Shown in pieces: positions 1 to 7,978 of a stretch of 64,000 nucleotides of DNA (position 1 is the first letter of the stretch; the number at the start of each line of letters is the position of its first letter). The position numbers and the translations under genes are program-made. Origin of the DNA: Acidobacteriota bacterium (GTDB lineage Bacteria > Acidobacteriota > Vicinamibacteria > Vicinamibacterales > UBA2999); NCBI GenBank assembly GCA_020851565.1, contig JADZCN010000046.1, positions 23,924-87,923 of the forward strand. Direction: 5' to 3'. The notes beneath the pieces were generated by a model. It was not told the origin of the DNA and did no database searches. It saw only the letters and a list, made by a program, of their open reading frames with translations.

Positions 1-2
1 TC

Positions 3-545
3 GAGTGGCGCGAGGGCAACGCCACGGCCCTGCCCGTTGACGACGGCGAGCGCTTCACGGCGGTGGCCTGCCAGCAGGGCCTGCAGTTCTTCCCCGACAA
101 GCCCGCGGCCGCGTGCGAGATGCGTCGCGCGCTGGCGCCCGGGGGACGCGTGGCCGTCGCCACGTGGCGCTCGCTGGACGACGCGCCCATCTTCCGGGAG
201 CTGCAGGAGGTGGCCGAACGGTTCGTCGGTCCCATCACCGATCAGCGCCACAGCTTCGGCGATCCCGACGCGCTGGCGGGCCTGCTGATGAACGCGGGTC
301 TCAGCGACGTGCACGTCGAGCCCATGACGCGCACAATCCGCTTCAACGAAGGCCCGCGGTTCGTGCGACTGAACGCGATGGCGCTCGTTGGGATGAGCCA
401 GGCCGGGAAGGGGATGACCGACGACGAGCGCGCCCGGGTCGTCGACTCCATCGTCACCGAGAGCCGGAGCGTTGCCGCGCGCTACGCGGAGGGGATCGGG
501 CTGGCGTTCGACATCGGCGCGAACGTGGGGACCGCAAGGGGGTAA
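3..545 (+). CDS. Class I SAM-dependent methyltransferase, C-terminal part (5' truncated by window edge)
   Basis: The reading frame is open from the left edge and gives 180 visible residues. The start and the glycine-rich SAM motif I lie outside the window. Visible are the acidic segment LPVDDGERFTAVACQQGLQFF and the post-motif RRALAPGGRVAVATW, typical of UbiE/Methyltransf_11 enzymes, followed by a C-terminal substrate-side region. The substrate cannot be read from the sequence; small-molecule methylation in the cytoplasm is the family role. It converges on the DUF418 gene across a block of GGTGCG repeats. Confidence 0.8.
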   Translation, partial: EWREGNATALPVDDGERFTAVACQQGLQFFPDKPAAACEMRRALAPGGRVAVATWRSLDDAPIFRELQEVAERFVGPITDQRHSFGDPDALAGLLMNAGLSDVHVEPMTRTIRFNEGPRFVRLNAMALVGMSQAGKGMTDDERARVVDSIVTESRSVAARYAEGIGLAFDIGANVGTARG

Positions 546-655
546 GACGGGTGCGGCGGGTGCGGCGGGTGCGAGCAGGTGCGGGCAGGTGCGAGCAGGT
601 GCGGCGGGTGCGATCAGGTGCGGGCGGGTGCGATCAGGGGCGGGCGGCCGTAGGT
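546..655. repeat. GGTGCG-type iterated spacer repeat (family B)
   Basis: Ten-base units of the type GTGCGGGCGG, GTGCGAGCAG and GTGCGATCAG are iterated directly after the methyltransferase stop codon. They run into the 3' end of the convergent DUF418 gene, whose last residues (LIAPART) are encoded by the antisense of this repeat. Confidence 0.9.
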
Positions 656-1810
656 CAGGGTGCGCCAGATCCACTCGAGCGGGCCGAAGCGGTAGCGAGA
701 GAGCCACCAGCGGCTGACTAAGGCGTTGGCCCCGAAGAGTGCCACGGCGGCGGCCAGCGCCTGCATGCGGGTGGGCGCCAGGCGCAGCGCGTAGTTCGAG
801 AAGGCCACGTCCAGGATGGCGATCTGCACTATGTAGTTGGTCAGCGCCATCCGGCCAGTCCATCCGAACGGGGCCAGCCACCGGAGCCACGCAGGCCTGT
901 GCGCGGCGACGAGCAGCACGGCCCCGATGTAGGCGAACACCAGCCACATCTCGCGAATCACGCCGAACCCGGCGGCGAGCCGGCCCGCGGCCACGCGCGC
1001 GACCAGTGGCCCCTCGAGCCCATCAATCTCCACCGGCAGCAGCCAGTGGGTGATGGCCCAACTCGCGGCGCCGAACACCATCAGCACCGCGATCACCCAC
1101 TGGTGCCTCGCCGGGGCGTCGAAGAGCCCCGCCCGGAGGCCGATGACACCCAGCAGGAACAGCGTGAACGTGTTCACCGGCAGGAACGAGAAGGCCTGCG
1201 CGTAGAACCACGACATGTGCTGGAGCCGGGCGCGGAAGACCGCGGGGTAGTGCGGCGCCTCCTGCGCGGCGCGATTCTCCGAGAGGAAGGCGCGATTCCC
1301 ATCGGCCACCGCCGTGCGCTCGGCCTGATACGCCTCGTCTCCGGCCGCAGCGGAGCGATATCCGGCCTGCGCGATGTCGAACACCGACCACGACGCCGCG
1401 CTGATGACAGCGGCAATCACCACCCGGCGGACCGGCCAGTTCCGCACGAGCAACAGCGGCACGCCCCACGCGGCGTATCCCAGCAGCACGTTGAAGCCGA
1501 AGACCGCGTGCGCGATGAAGCCGAAGCCCGCGAGCGCGGCAAGGCGTCGAAGATACGTCGTGGTGAACGCGGCGCCGCGGGCCTCGGCGCGGCGCATCTG
1601 CACGGCAAAGCCCACGCCGAAGAGGATGCCGAACATCGCCCAGAAGCGTTCCTCGAAGAGGAGCGGCACCATCGATCCGTAGAGGGCGGAGAGCCTGGAT
1701 GGGCTGTCCTCGTCCACGGCGTACAGGTTGAAGTGGACGAGGAACATGCCGGCCAGCGCGATGCCGCGCAGGATGTCGAGGACGTGGATCCGTTCGAGCG
1801 CGTCACGCAT
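614..1810 (-). CDS. DUF418 domain-containing membrane protein
   Basis: 398 residues. The N-terminus RIHVLDILRGIALAGMFLVH is the usual DUF418 opening, several hydrophobic segments follow, and the C-terminus has the family signature FGPLEWIWRTLTYG. DUF418 proteins are polytopic inner-membrane proteins related to acyltransferase-like YeiB; no function is established. ATG at 1810 is chosen because the family motif starts just after it and because it overlaps the ankyrin gene stop by 8 nt, so the two are co-transcribed. The final residues after GRPP are encoded by a GGTGCG-type repeat, so the native stop was probably displaced by repeat growth. Confidence 0.85.
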   Translation of the reverse strand: MRDALERIHVLDILRGIALAGMFLVHFNLYAVDEDSPSRLSALYGSMVPLLFEERFWAMFGILFGVGFAVQMRRAEARGAAFTTTYLRRLAALAGFGFIAHAVFGFNVLLGYAAWGVPLLLVRNWPVRRVVIAAVISAASWSVFDIAQAGYRSAAAGDEAYQAERTAVADGNRAFLSENRAAQEAPHYPAVFRARLQHMSWFYAQAFSFLPVNTFTLFLLGVIGLRAGLFDAPARHQWVIAVLMVFGAASWAITHWLLPVEIDGLEGPLVARVAAGRLAAGFGVIREMWLVFAYIGAVLLVAAHRPAWLRWLAPFGWTGRMALTNYIVQIAILDVAFSNYALRLAPTRMQALAAAVALFGANALVSRWWLSRYRFGPLEWIWRTLTYGRPPLIAPART

Positions 1811-2195
1811 CGGCGTGAGTGGCGAGGTCTGGCAGGAGGTCGTGCATCCCGCGCGCGAGCGCCAGCTCGTAGGCGGTCTTGCCAGCGAATCCGGACGTGC
1901 CGGTGCCCCGCAGCGTCCGGTCGGCCCCCGCACGGGCAATCAGGCGGGCGATGTCCGCGTGGCCGGCCACGACGGCCAGCATCAGGGCGGTGAGGCCGTA
2001 CTTGGCCGTGACGTCGGTATCGACGCCATGGGCGAGGAGCGCCTGGACCACGGCGAGGTGTCCACCGTGAGCCGCGAGCATGAGGGCCGTCTGGCCGTGA
2101 CGGTTGCGCGCGTTCGCGTTCGCCCCGCGAGCCAGTTGCTCGCGGACGCCTTCGGCGTCGCCTCGCCTGACGGCATCTTCCCAGGACGGCTCCAT
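1803..2195 (-). CDS. Ankyrin repeat protein
   Basis: 130 residues with about three ankyrin units, visible as NRHGQTALMLAAHGGHLAVV and KYGLTALMLAVVAGHADIAR, each with the TALMLA helix core. No signal peptide is seen, so it is probably a cytoplasmic protein-interaction module. The stop overlaps the DUF418 start, and the two are likely translationally coupled. ATG 2195 opens the first helix pair (MEPSWEDAVRRGD). Confidence 0.85.
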   Translation of the reverse strand: MEPSWEDAVRRGDAEGVREQLARGANANARNRHGQTALMLAAHGGHLAVVQALLAHGVDTDVTAKYGLTALMLAVVAGHADIARLIARAGADRTLRGTGTSGFAGKTAYELALARGMHDLLPDLATHADA

Positions 2196-2223
2196 CGGTC
2201 CCCGAAACCTCCAGGTCGAGGCT

Positions 2224-2598
2224 CTACGTCTGTCGGCGCCGCCCGCGTCGGCGGAGCAGCACGAGATAGACGGCGGCGTTGACGAGCAGCACGATACCAC
2301 CGAGCGCCCACTGCAGCTCACGCGAGAGGGCGGCCGGATAGAGCACCGGCATCAGGTAGTGCTCGATGAAGTCCGAGGTGTAGGCGGCCTGCCCTCCCCT
2401 CGCGCGAAACCAGTTCTCGAGCGGTGTCAGCGGGCAGACGATCCCGGCAAATTCCACCCACGCGCCCCAGGCCGCGGCCGGGATGTGCACCCAGGCCAGC
2501 TTCGGCCACCTGAAGACGAGCAGGCCGCCGAGGACCACGAAGGCGACGAACGCCACGTGGAGGAGCACGGTGGCGTCGGCGAGGAGGCGGTAGGGCAT
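2224..2598 (-). CDS. DUF2784 family membrane protein
   Basis: 124 residues with about four membrane segments. The pattern LADATVLLHVAFVAFVVLGG, then WVEFAGIVCPLTPLENWFR and YLMPVLYP, matches DUF2784. Function is unknown for the family. The start codon directly abuts a GGTGCG-type repeat with no visible promoter, so it is probably read from the upstream DUF3175 transcript. The positively charged tail RRRGRRRQT is cytoplasmic by the positive-inside rule. Confidence 0.85.
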   Translation of the reverse strand: MPYRLLADATVLLHVAFVAFVVLGGLLVFRWPKLAWVHIPAAAWGAWVEFAGIVCPLTPLENWFRARGGQAAYTSDFIEHYLMPVLYPAALSRELQWALGGIVLLVNAAVYLVLLRRRGRRRQT

Positions 2599-2668
2599 GG
2601 CAGGTGCGGGCGGGTGCGAGCAGGTGCGGGCGGGTGCGATCAGGTGCGGGCGGGTGCGATCAGGTGCG
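2599..2668. repeat. GGTGCG-type iterated spacer repeat (family B)
   Basis: The spacer between two minus-strand genes is almost entirely repeat. On the coding strand it reads CGCACC, before a start codon. The TGA stop of the DUF3175 gene lies inside the first repeat unit. Confidence 0.85.
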
Positions 2669-2989
2669 GCGCCAAAGCTTGCCGGGCGTCGCCTGCGAGC
2701 GAAGGCGGGGACGGCCGTAGATCTCCCGCAGTTCGTCCTTCGCCTGCCCCAATGTCTCCAGCCGGGCCGCGGGGAGATTGCGCCCGGCGCGGTTGATGTA
2801 GAAGACCAGCATCGACATGGCGGACCGGAACGGGTCGGCCTTCCGCCGGAGGCTCGCGTCGGCGGAGCGCTTCAGCGACCGGGCAATCTCCCGCGGGTCG
2901 TCCAGCGTGAACACGCCCGGCTCGAGGTCCAGCGCGTTGCTGGTCTCGGTGACGCGCTGGGACCATCGCCGGGAGATTCGTCTCGCCAT
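2660..2989 (-). CDS. DUF3175 domain-containing protein
   Basis: 109 residues, small and basic. The signature SRRWSQRVTETSNALDLE, DDPREIARSLKRSA and SAMSMLVFYINRAG is that of DUF3175. Function is unknown, and no signal or membrane segment is seen. ATG 2989 is preceded by an in-frame GTG (2992), so either could initiate. The stop codon is provided by the adjacent repeat. Confidence 0.85.
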   Translation of the reverse strand: MARRISRRWSQRVTETSNALDLEPGVFTLDDPREIARSLKRSADASLRRKADPFRSAMSMLVFYINRAGRNLPAARLETLGQAKDELREIYGRPRLRSQATPGKLWRRT

Positions 2990-3023
2990 CACCCTCAGGC
3001 GCCAGTAGCGCTCCCTGCCAGGC

Positions 3024-3401
3024 TCAGGTGCGCGTGGACCGATAGGCGGCGGCGAATGCCGTGGCCAGGCCCAGATCGACGAGCGCCGGGGCGAGCACGA
3101 GCAGCGGGATTCGACCCATTGCGAACAGCACGATGGCGGCGATGCCGAAGCTCAGTTTCTCGAGGATCGCCGGCAGCATCAGGGGGCGGAAACGGACCGG
3201 ATCCCGCGCAATCGTCAGGAACGCGAACTGCCACGCGAGGGCGACGCCGATGAAGCCGTAGAAGTGCTCGGGGTGCGTGATGGCCGGGGGGAAGTCCCGG
3301 CCGATCTGCCCCTCCAGGAAGTACTGCGGGAGCAGTACGATGAGGCCGTAGATGCCGGCCCACCGGAAGGCGCGACGGGCGAACGTGTGTGAGGAGCTCA
3401 T
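3024..3401 (-). CDS. Small integral membrane protein of unknown function
   Basis: 125 residues with four hydrophobic segments: WAGIYGLIVLLPQYFL, FYGFIGVALAWQFAFLTIA, MLPAILEKLSFGIAAIVLF and IPLLVLAPALVDLGLATAFA. I do not recognise a named domain with certainty. ATG 3401 is preferred to an in-frame ATG 15 nt upstream because a TACGAT -10-like box ends 6 nt before it, a spacing shared by many genes here. Confidence 0.7.
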   Translation of the reverse strand: MSSSHTFARRAFRWAGIYGLIVLLPQYFLEGQIGRDFPPAITHPEHFYGFIGVALAWQFAFLTIARDPVRFRPLMLPAILEKLSFGIAAIVLFAMGRIPLLVLAPALVDLGLATAFAAAYRSTRT

Positions 3402-3407
3402 CCGTTC

Positions 3408-3413
3408 ATCGTA
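3408..3413 (-). promoter_or_regulatory. -10-like TACGAT, leaderless spacing
   Basis: TACGAT on the minus strand ends 6 nt before ATG 3401, which would put the transcript start at or next to the start codon. Confidence 0.5.
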
Positions 3414-3422
3414 CACGCCGCG

Positions 3423-4235
3423 TCAGTCCGTCCGGAACCAGCCGTTCACCTCCGCGAACGGGATGGCCTCCCCCACGCGCGTGAAGGTCCCCTGCTCCGC
3501 GATCTCCCGGGCGGCCTCGACGAAGCCGGTCCACGCCGCACGCGCCAGCGCGCCGCCGACGCTGATGCGCCGCACGCCGAGCGCGGCGAGTTGCGGCACG
3601 CTGGTGAACGCCCCTCCCACCAACACGTTCACCGGCCTGGGCGCCACCGCGTGCACCACGGCTGCGATGTCGTCGTGCGCACGAAGTCCCGGTGCATACA
3701 GGCAGTCCGCCCCGGCCTCCGCATACGCCACGAGGCGCTTGATGGTCTCGGCCAGATCCGGACGCCCGACGATGAAGCCTTCCGAACGGGCGGTGAGAAG
3801 GACGGGGATGCCGCTCCGGTCGATGCCCTGGCGCGCCGCGCGAACGCGCTCCACCGAGAGGCCGAACTCGAAGAGGGGATCATCCGCGTCGCCGGTGGCA
3901 TCCTCGATGGAGAGGCCCGCCACGCCGGTCGCGGCCGCGCGCGCCATGTTCACGGCCACGTCCGCCGGCTCGAGGGCGAACGCGCCCTCGAAATCGCCAT
4001 TCACCGGCACGCTCACCGCCGAGGCGATCGCCCTGAAGTGCGCCAGCGCATCGTCGATCGAGATGTGGTTGTCCTGCCGGCCCTGCGACCACGCAAAGCC
4101 GGAGCTGGTCGTCGCAAGGGCGGGAAAACCGAGCTGCTCGAGCACGCGGGCGCTGCCCACGTCCCACGGGTTGGGGATGACGAAGCAGCCGGATTCGTGG
4201 AGCTTCTTGAACGCCTGGTAACGATCGGGAGGCAT
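3423..4235 (-). CDS. Isocitrate lyase / PEP mutase family protein
   Basis: 270 residues of the PEP mutase/isocitrate lyase TIM-barrel superfamily. Supporting segments are CFVIPNPWDVGSARVLEQLG near the N-terminus, VPVNGDFEGAF (metal-binding Asp), GLSIEDATGD and PVLLTARSEGF. The KKCGH loop of true isocitrate lyases is absent, so carbon-carbon or carbon-phosphorus lyase activity on a small alpha-keto acid is possible but the substrate is unknown. ATG 4235 follows a TATCGT box by 6 nt. Upstream in-frame sequence is only repeat-derived and was excluded. Confidence 0.8.
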   Translation of the reverse strand: MPPDRYQAFKKLHESGCFVIPNPWDVGSARVLEQLGFPALATTSSGFAWSQGRQDNHISIDDALAHFRAIASAVSVPVNGDFEGAFALEPADVAVNMARAAATGVAGLSIEDATGDADDPLFEFGLSVERVRAARQGIDRSGIPVLLTARSEGFIVGRPDLAETIKRLVAYAEAGADCLYAPGLRAHDDIAAVVHAVAPRPVNVLVGGAFTSVPQLAALGVRRISVGGALARAAWTGFVEAAREIAEQGTFTRVGEAIPFAEVNGWFRTD

Positions 4236-4241
4236 GGGGGG

Positions 4242-4247
4242 ACGATA
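4242..4247 (-). promoter_or_regulatory. -10-like TATCGT, leaderless spacing
   Basis: TATCGT on the minus strand is separated by six bases from ATG 4235, between the gene and a block of AGAACC repeats. Confidence 0.5.
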
Positions 4248-4335
4248 CCTCGGTTCTGGGGTTCTGGGGTTCTGGGGTTTCTGAGGTTCTGAGGTTCTGA
4301 GGTTCTCGGGTTCTCGGGTTCTCGGGTTCGGAGCT
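4248..4335. repeat. GGTTCT-type iterated spacer repeat (family A), pre-start arm
   Basis: Seven- to eight-base units GGTTCTGGG, GGTTCTGAG and GGTTCTCGG on the plus strand. On the strand of the downstream minus gene this is AGAACC before the start. It is one arm of a pair with 4539-4600. Confidence 0.9.
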
Positions 4336-4338
4336 GCC

Positions 4339-4531
4339 GTCGCGGGGCCGTTTGGACGGCTGGCGGCAAGCCCAGAGGAAGCCCGCGGGGGTGTGCCGAC
4401 AAACACGCGGAGGCGAGGGTCGCGCGTGGAGTTGGGGGGCCCCACGCCTTGCAGGGTCAACGCGCCGGAACGTGGTTTTGCCGGGCTTGGAGCCGGGCTC
4501 GCCGCCAACCATCCAAATCGCCCCCCGACCG
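4339..4531. repeat. Imperfect inverted repeat flanking about 120 bp in the spacer
   Basis: TTTGGACGGCTGGCGGCAAG at 4351-4370 recurs inverted at 4498-4517 (TTTGGATGGTTGGCGGCGAG). Similarity continues outward to about 4339 and 4531. The inner part carries a smaller GCGTGG/CCACGC stem near 4423-4447. No coding sequence is credible here. The structure could be a non-autonomous element or a folded RNA. Confidence 0.6.
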
Positions 4532-4538
4532 ACCCGTA

Positions 4539-4600
4539 GAACCCCAGAACCTCAGAACCCCAGAACCCCAGAACCCGAGAACCTGCGAACCTCCGCCCCC
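4539..4600. repeat. GGTTCT-type repeat (family A), post-stop arm
   Basis: AGAACCCC/AGAACCTC units on the plus strand, so GGTTCT directly follows the stop of the minus-strand PH-domain gene at 4603. Complementary to 4248-4335. Confidence 0.9.
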
Positions 4601-4602
4601 CG

Positions 4603-6318
4603 TTACCACCGAAACGCCGTGCGTGCGGCAAGGCCGGCCAGGCGATCGGCCACGTCACGCGCCAGATCGGCTGCGAGGTAGGGGATGTCCACGCGGTGCG
4701 ACAGCTCGCCGGCGCCGGCCGTGTCCACGCGCACGCGCGCCATGCGCGCGCGGCGATCCAGCGGCGTGGCGTACACGCTGACCGCCTGGATGCGGTTCAC
4801 CCTGACGAGAGTTTCGCTCCGCCGCAGCCAGCCACTGCGGAAAGCCACCACATCGTCGGTCGCGGACCAGCGGAGGCGCTTCACCTGCTGGTGCGTGCTC
4901 ACGATGGTCCAGCCGACGAGCGGCAGCACGATGACGAGCGCGCGCGGACCCAGCGCAAGCAGGACGACCGCGGAGGCGAGCGACACCGCGGCCAGCGACC
5001 GCTTCACGGCGCGACGAAACGCCCGCGGGTGGACCGGCTGCCATGGCACCGCTTCCATCGCCACGCCCGGCACGATGGCGGAGACGAGCGCCGGCACGTG
5101 CTCCTCGCGGATGAGCGGCGCGACCCACTCGCGGTCGCGCACGGCCGCGCCTGCCTTCCCCCCCGCCGTCTCCACGCGGATGGACGCGCGGCGGAACCTG
5201 CGGTGCAGCCAGCCCTGGTGCACGGTGAGGGTCTGGATGCGGCCGACCGGAATGGTGGCGGTGACCCTGGTGAAGAGCCCATACGTGATGCGCAGGTCCT
5301 GGCCCCGGCGTGTAAGCCTGAAGTCGTAGAGCCTCACGAATGCCCACACCATGGAGATGAGGCGCACGAGCACCAGGAATCCGGCGATGCCGCCGAGCAG
5401 GAGGACCAGCCGCCCGGTGGGCAGGGGCCCGCTCCCAACCACGAACGCCAGCACCTCCCGGATCAGGCCACGCGCGTCGATGGTGCCGGCGAAGAGCCAG
5501 CTCCAGACGCGGTTCATCGCCCCGGACTCCCACAAGGCGCCGTAGGCCGCGCCGACGAGCACAACGCCCTTGTTCTCCAGGAAGCCGCACAGGAGCAGCT
5601 CGCGGAGGGGGAGGTGGAGGAGCGGCACGGGGCCGGCCTCCGGCCGGTGGGCGTCTGGCGGCGTGGGCGGGGTCTCAAGCCTGTGGGCGCCTGTCGGCGA
5701 GGGCGGGGTCTCAGGCTCGTGGGCGCCTGTCGGCGTGGGCGCGGCCTCTGGCCGCGTGGGACGATCCGTCTCTGGGGGTTCGCCGGGACTGAAGTCCCGG
5801 CGCTCCATCGCATCGTCACGGCGCGCCATCGCATCGTCACGGCCCTCCGGTGGGACGGCACGGCCGGCGAACACGCGCGCGCGCATCTCGCCGAGCGCGG
5901 CGATGGGCAGGACGCTCATCCGCGCCTCGGGCTCGGTGCCTCCGCCCGTCTCCACGCGCACGTCCACGACGCCCAGCGCACGATGGAACACGTTCTGCAC
6001 CGCGTCCAGGTTCTGGATCCGCGCGTACGGCAGGTGGCGCTCGTTCCTGAAGAGGATGCCGGACCGGATGATGAGCTCGTTCGGCTCGTAGCGCAGGCGG
6101 AACGAGAGATAGCGCGCGACGGAGAGCGCGACGCTCGGCAGCACCAGGATCCAGAGCCACACCTCGAAGTCGCCGGGATCGAACGGGCCGAACTCCGGGT
6201 CGCGGCGGCGCCCGGCACCGAAGAACGCCAGCAGGGCGGGCCACAGGAAGAGCCGCGCGTAGCGGGCGGTGTCGAACAGGATGGACGCCGGGTGCAGCCG
6301 CTGCTCAGACGACGTCAT
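4603..6318 (-). CDS. Large bacterial PH-domain (bPH2) membrane protein, YdbT-like
   Basis: 571 residues. N-terminal membrane segments (ARLFLWPALLAFFG and LWILVLPSVALSVARYLSF) precede a bPH2 domain with YEPNELIIRSGILFRNERHL and YARIQNLDAVQNVFHRALG. Further membrane segments and bPH2 modules follow (LRITYGLFTRVTATIPVGRI, then VAFRSGWLRRSETLVRVNRI). This is the multi-PH layout of YdbT-type proteins, thought to act at the membrane; the biochemical role is unknown. It overlaps the smaller bPH2 gene by 14 nt, as ydbS/ydbT pairs do. A low-complexity insertion of about 75 residues (around 5631-5850) separates the first two modules and is repeat-derived. Confidence 0.85.
   Translation of the reverse strand: MTSSEQRLHPASILFDTARYARLFLWPALLAFFGAGRRRDPEFGPFDPGDFEVWLWILVLPSVALSVARYLSFRLRYEPNELIIRSGILFRNERHLPYARIQNLDAVQNVFHRALGVVDVRVETGGGTEPEARMSVLPIAALGEMRARVFAGRAVPPEGRDDAMARRDDAMERRDFSPGEPPETDRPTRPEAAPTPTGAHEPETPPSPTGAHRLETPPTPPDAHRPEAGPVPLLHLPLRELLLCGFLENKGVVLVGAAYGALWESGAMNRVWSWLFAGTIDARGLIREVLAFVVGSGPLPTGRLVLLLGGIAGFLVLVRLISMVWAFVRLYDFRLTRRGQDLRITYGLFTRVTATIPVGRIQTLTVHQGWLHRRFRRASIRVETAGGKAGAAVRDREWVAPLIREEHVPALVSAIVPGVAMEAVPWQPVHPRAFRRAVKRSLAAVSLASAVVLLALGPRALVIVLPLVGWTIVSTHQQVKRLRWSATDDVVAFRSGWLRRSETLVRVNRIQAVSVYATPLDRRARMARVRVDTAGAGELSHRVDIPYLAADLARDVADRLAGLAARTAFRW
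5631..5760. repeat. In-frame minisatellite inside the PH-domain gene
   Basis: A unit of about 33 bp containing GGGCGCCTGTCGGCG is repeated three to four times. It encodes PTGAHEPETPPSPTGAH-type peptide between bPH2 modules. Unit length is a multiple of three, so the frame is kept. Confidence 0.75.
5781..5806. repeat. REP-like palindrome (family G) inside a CDS
   Basis: GCCGGGACTGAAGTCCCGGC followed by GCTCC. It is the same palindrome family as at 23551-23663, 37239-37290 and 44541-44566. Here it is read in frame as ERRDFSPGEP within the PH-domain protein insertion. Confidence 0.85.
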
Positions 6319-6796
6319 CGTGTCGGCCCAGGCGGAGGTCGTCCCGCAGCGCCATCGCGACCTCGTGCGCCAGCCCCGGCAGGCTGACCCGCGCATGGTT
6401 GGTACCAGCCGTGTAGACGACGAGCGTCCCCAGGCCGTAGTGCCGCTCGAGCGGCCCCTGCGACACGTCGGTGTGCTGCACGCGCGAGCGGGGCACGTAG
6501 ATAACCGACCGCCAGTACACGCCGCGCTGGATGACGAGCCCGTCGGCGTCGAGCGCATATCGCGTGTGCGCGTAGGCCTTCGCGGGCCAGCGCTCCGCAT
6601 GCCAGACGAGCGCGGCGATCAGGGCCAGCCACAGCACGCCAAGGGCCACGCGGCCCCATCCAGGCAGATCGTCTGCGGCGGCCAGGACGATGAGCAGCAC
6701 GATGAGCGACGGGCCGGTGAAGGCCAGCGCGGTCAGCCGGCCCACCAGCCGCTGCTGGGGGATGAAGCGGGGATCCAGCTCGCGTGGGTCAGTCAC
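6305..6796 (-). CDS. Small bPH2 domain membrane protein, YdbS-like
   Basis: 163 residues with two N-terminal hydrophobic segments (LTALAFTGPSLIVLLIVLAA and GRVALGVLWLALIAALVW) and one bPH2 domain: TRYALDADGLVIQRGVYWR, YVPRSRVQHTDVSQGPLERH and GLGTLVVYTAGTN. It starts at GTG 6796 (MTDPRELDPRFIPQQR). Partner of the larger bPH2 protein, whose start it overlaps. A TATCCT box lies about 15 nt upstream but is weak. Confidence 0.85.
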   Translation of the reverse strand: MTDPRELDPRFIPQQRLVGRLTALAFTGPSLIVLLIVLAAADDLPGWGRVALGVLWLALIAALVWHAERWPAKAYAHTRYALDADGLVIQRGVYWRSVIYVPRSRVQHTDVSQGPLERHYGLGTLVVYTAGTNHARVSLPGLAHEVAMALRDDLRLGRHDDVV

Positions 6797-6820
6797 GTCT
6801 GCGACTCGGAGGATAGCACC

Positions 6821-6882
6821 CAGAACCCCAGAACCCGAGAACCCGAGAACCCCAGAACCTCAGAACCTCAGAACCTCAGAAC
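6821..6882. repeat. GGTTCT-type repeat (family A), post-stop
   Basis: AGAACCCC/AGAACCTC units on plus, so GGTTCT immediately follows the stop codon of the minus gene ending at 6883. Confidence 0.9.
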
Positions 6883-7977
6883 CTAGTTGTTAACCGCAAC
6901 CACAATGGCCACGACGATGAGCGCGAGCAGGATGACGAGCAGAACCTTCCACCAGCTGATGGGGTACTTGCCCGCGATCTTGCCGGTGTAGCCGTTCACG
7001 ATCACCTGGAAGGCCTTCGCCCCATAGTTGTAGGTGAGCAGCCAGATCGGCACCAGCACGTGCTTGAACGTGCGGCCGGAGAAGGTCGGGAAGATCCGCA
7101 GGTTGCGATACGTGTCGCCCGGCACCTGCTGCGCGCACAGCCGCTCCAGCGCCTGGTGCATCTGCTGCTGCGACCGCTCGGCTGCTTCCAGGAGCACGAC
7201 CTTGTAGTGCTCGACGACGTGCCCGGAGAGAAACGCCGTGTCGTAGGGCACGACCTCCTGCGTCGGGAACGGCTCGACCTGCCGCAGCAGGTCCAGCGGC
7301 AGCCCCTGCGTCCCCGGCACTGGCTCATCGTCGAAGGCGTGATTCACGGTGCCAGACGCCGGCTCCCACCGCGTGCGCCGCTCCTTGCGGACGACGCGCT
7401 TGCCCTGGCTGTCGCGACCCTCGACATCCACGTAGTAGTAGTAGCCGGCCTCCGCCTCCCATGGGCAGTGCGCTTTCGCGTCGAAGGTCCAGTAGGGGAT
7501 GTAGAGGCTGTGGACCGTGTCCACGAGCGCGGCGCGCGCGAGGCGGCCGGGCGCGAACCACTTGCTGCGCCACCAGTGGCGGATGTCGTCGCGCACCTTG
7601 TTGCGGTCCACCTTGAACGGCAGGACGCCCTGCGGGCGGATGGGCGACTTGATTTCCTCGTAGTCCACCAGCGCGGGCGATCCGCAGAACTCGCAGTTCT
7701 GCCCCACCCGCGCGGCGTCGAAGACCATCACCGCGCGGCAGCTCTGGCATTGGACGCTGCGCGTCGCGGTCTGCCAGCCGCGCTCCTCCTCGGGCAACTC
7801 TCGGAGCGCCTTGACCAGGTCAATCTCCGCGACCTTCCCGGTTTCGCGATCGATGACGTAGGGCGACTCGGTGCCGCAGAACGGGCACACCAGCTTCTGC
7901 TTGCCGGGGTGCCACTCGGCCTGCGCACCGCAGGCCGGGCACGCGTGCTTTTCGAGGGCGGAGATCTCCTGAACCAT
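6883..7977 (-). CDS. Zinc-ribbon protein with C-terminal membrane anchor (YdjG-like)
   Basis: 364 residues. It has two N-terminal zinc ribbons (CPACGAQAEWHPGKQKLVCPFC at about 14-35 and CQSCRAVMVFDAARVGQNCEFCG at about 76-98). A central region rich in aromatic residues (LYIPYWTFDAKAHCPWEAEA) follows, and a single C-terminal membrane helix (WWKVLLVILLALIVVAIVVAV) ends the protein. The layout resembles Bacillus YdjG, which works with the SPFH-type YdjI in PspA-linked membrane stress. The neighbouring SPFH gene supports that reading, but no PspA gene is in the window. No promoter is visible; AGAACC repeats abut the start. Confidence 0.75.
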   Translation of the reverse strand: MVQEISALEKHACPACGAQAEWHPGKQKLVCPFCGTESPYVIDRETGKVAEIDLVKALRELPEEERGWQTATRSVQCQSCRAVMVFDAARVGQNCEFCGSPALVDYEEIKSPIRPQGVLPFKVDRNKVRDDIRHWWRSKWFAPGRLARAALVDTVHSLYIPYWTFDAKAHCPWEAEAGYYYYVDVEGRDSQGKRVVRKERRTRWEPASGTVNHAFDDEPVPGTQGLPLDLLRQVEPFPTQEVVPYDTAFLSGHVVEHYKVVLLEAAERSQQQMHQALERLCAQQVPGDTYRNLRIFPTFSGRTFKHVLVPIWLLTYNYGAKAFQVIVNGYTGKIAGKYPISWWKVLLVILLALIVVAIVVAVNN

Positions 7978-7978
7978 C

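Noticed and set aside
4236..4658. Proteins made of PEPQNPRTSEPQN-type repeats around the spacers
   Set aside because: These are translations of GGTTCT/AGAACC arrays in non-coding frames, not genes.
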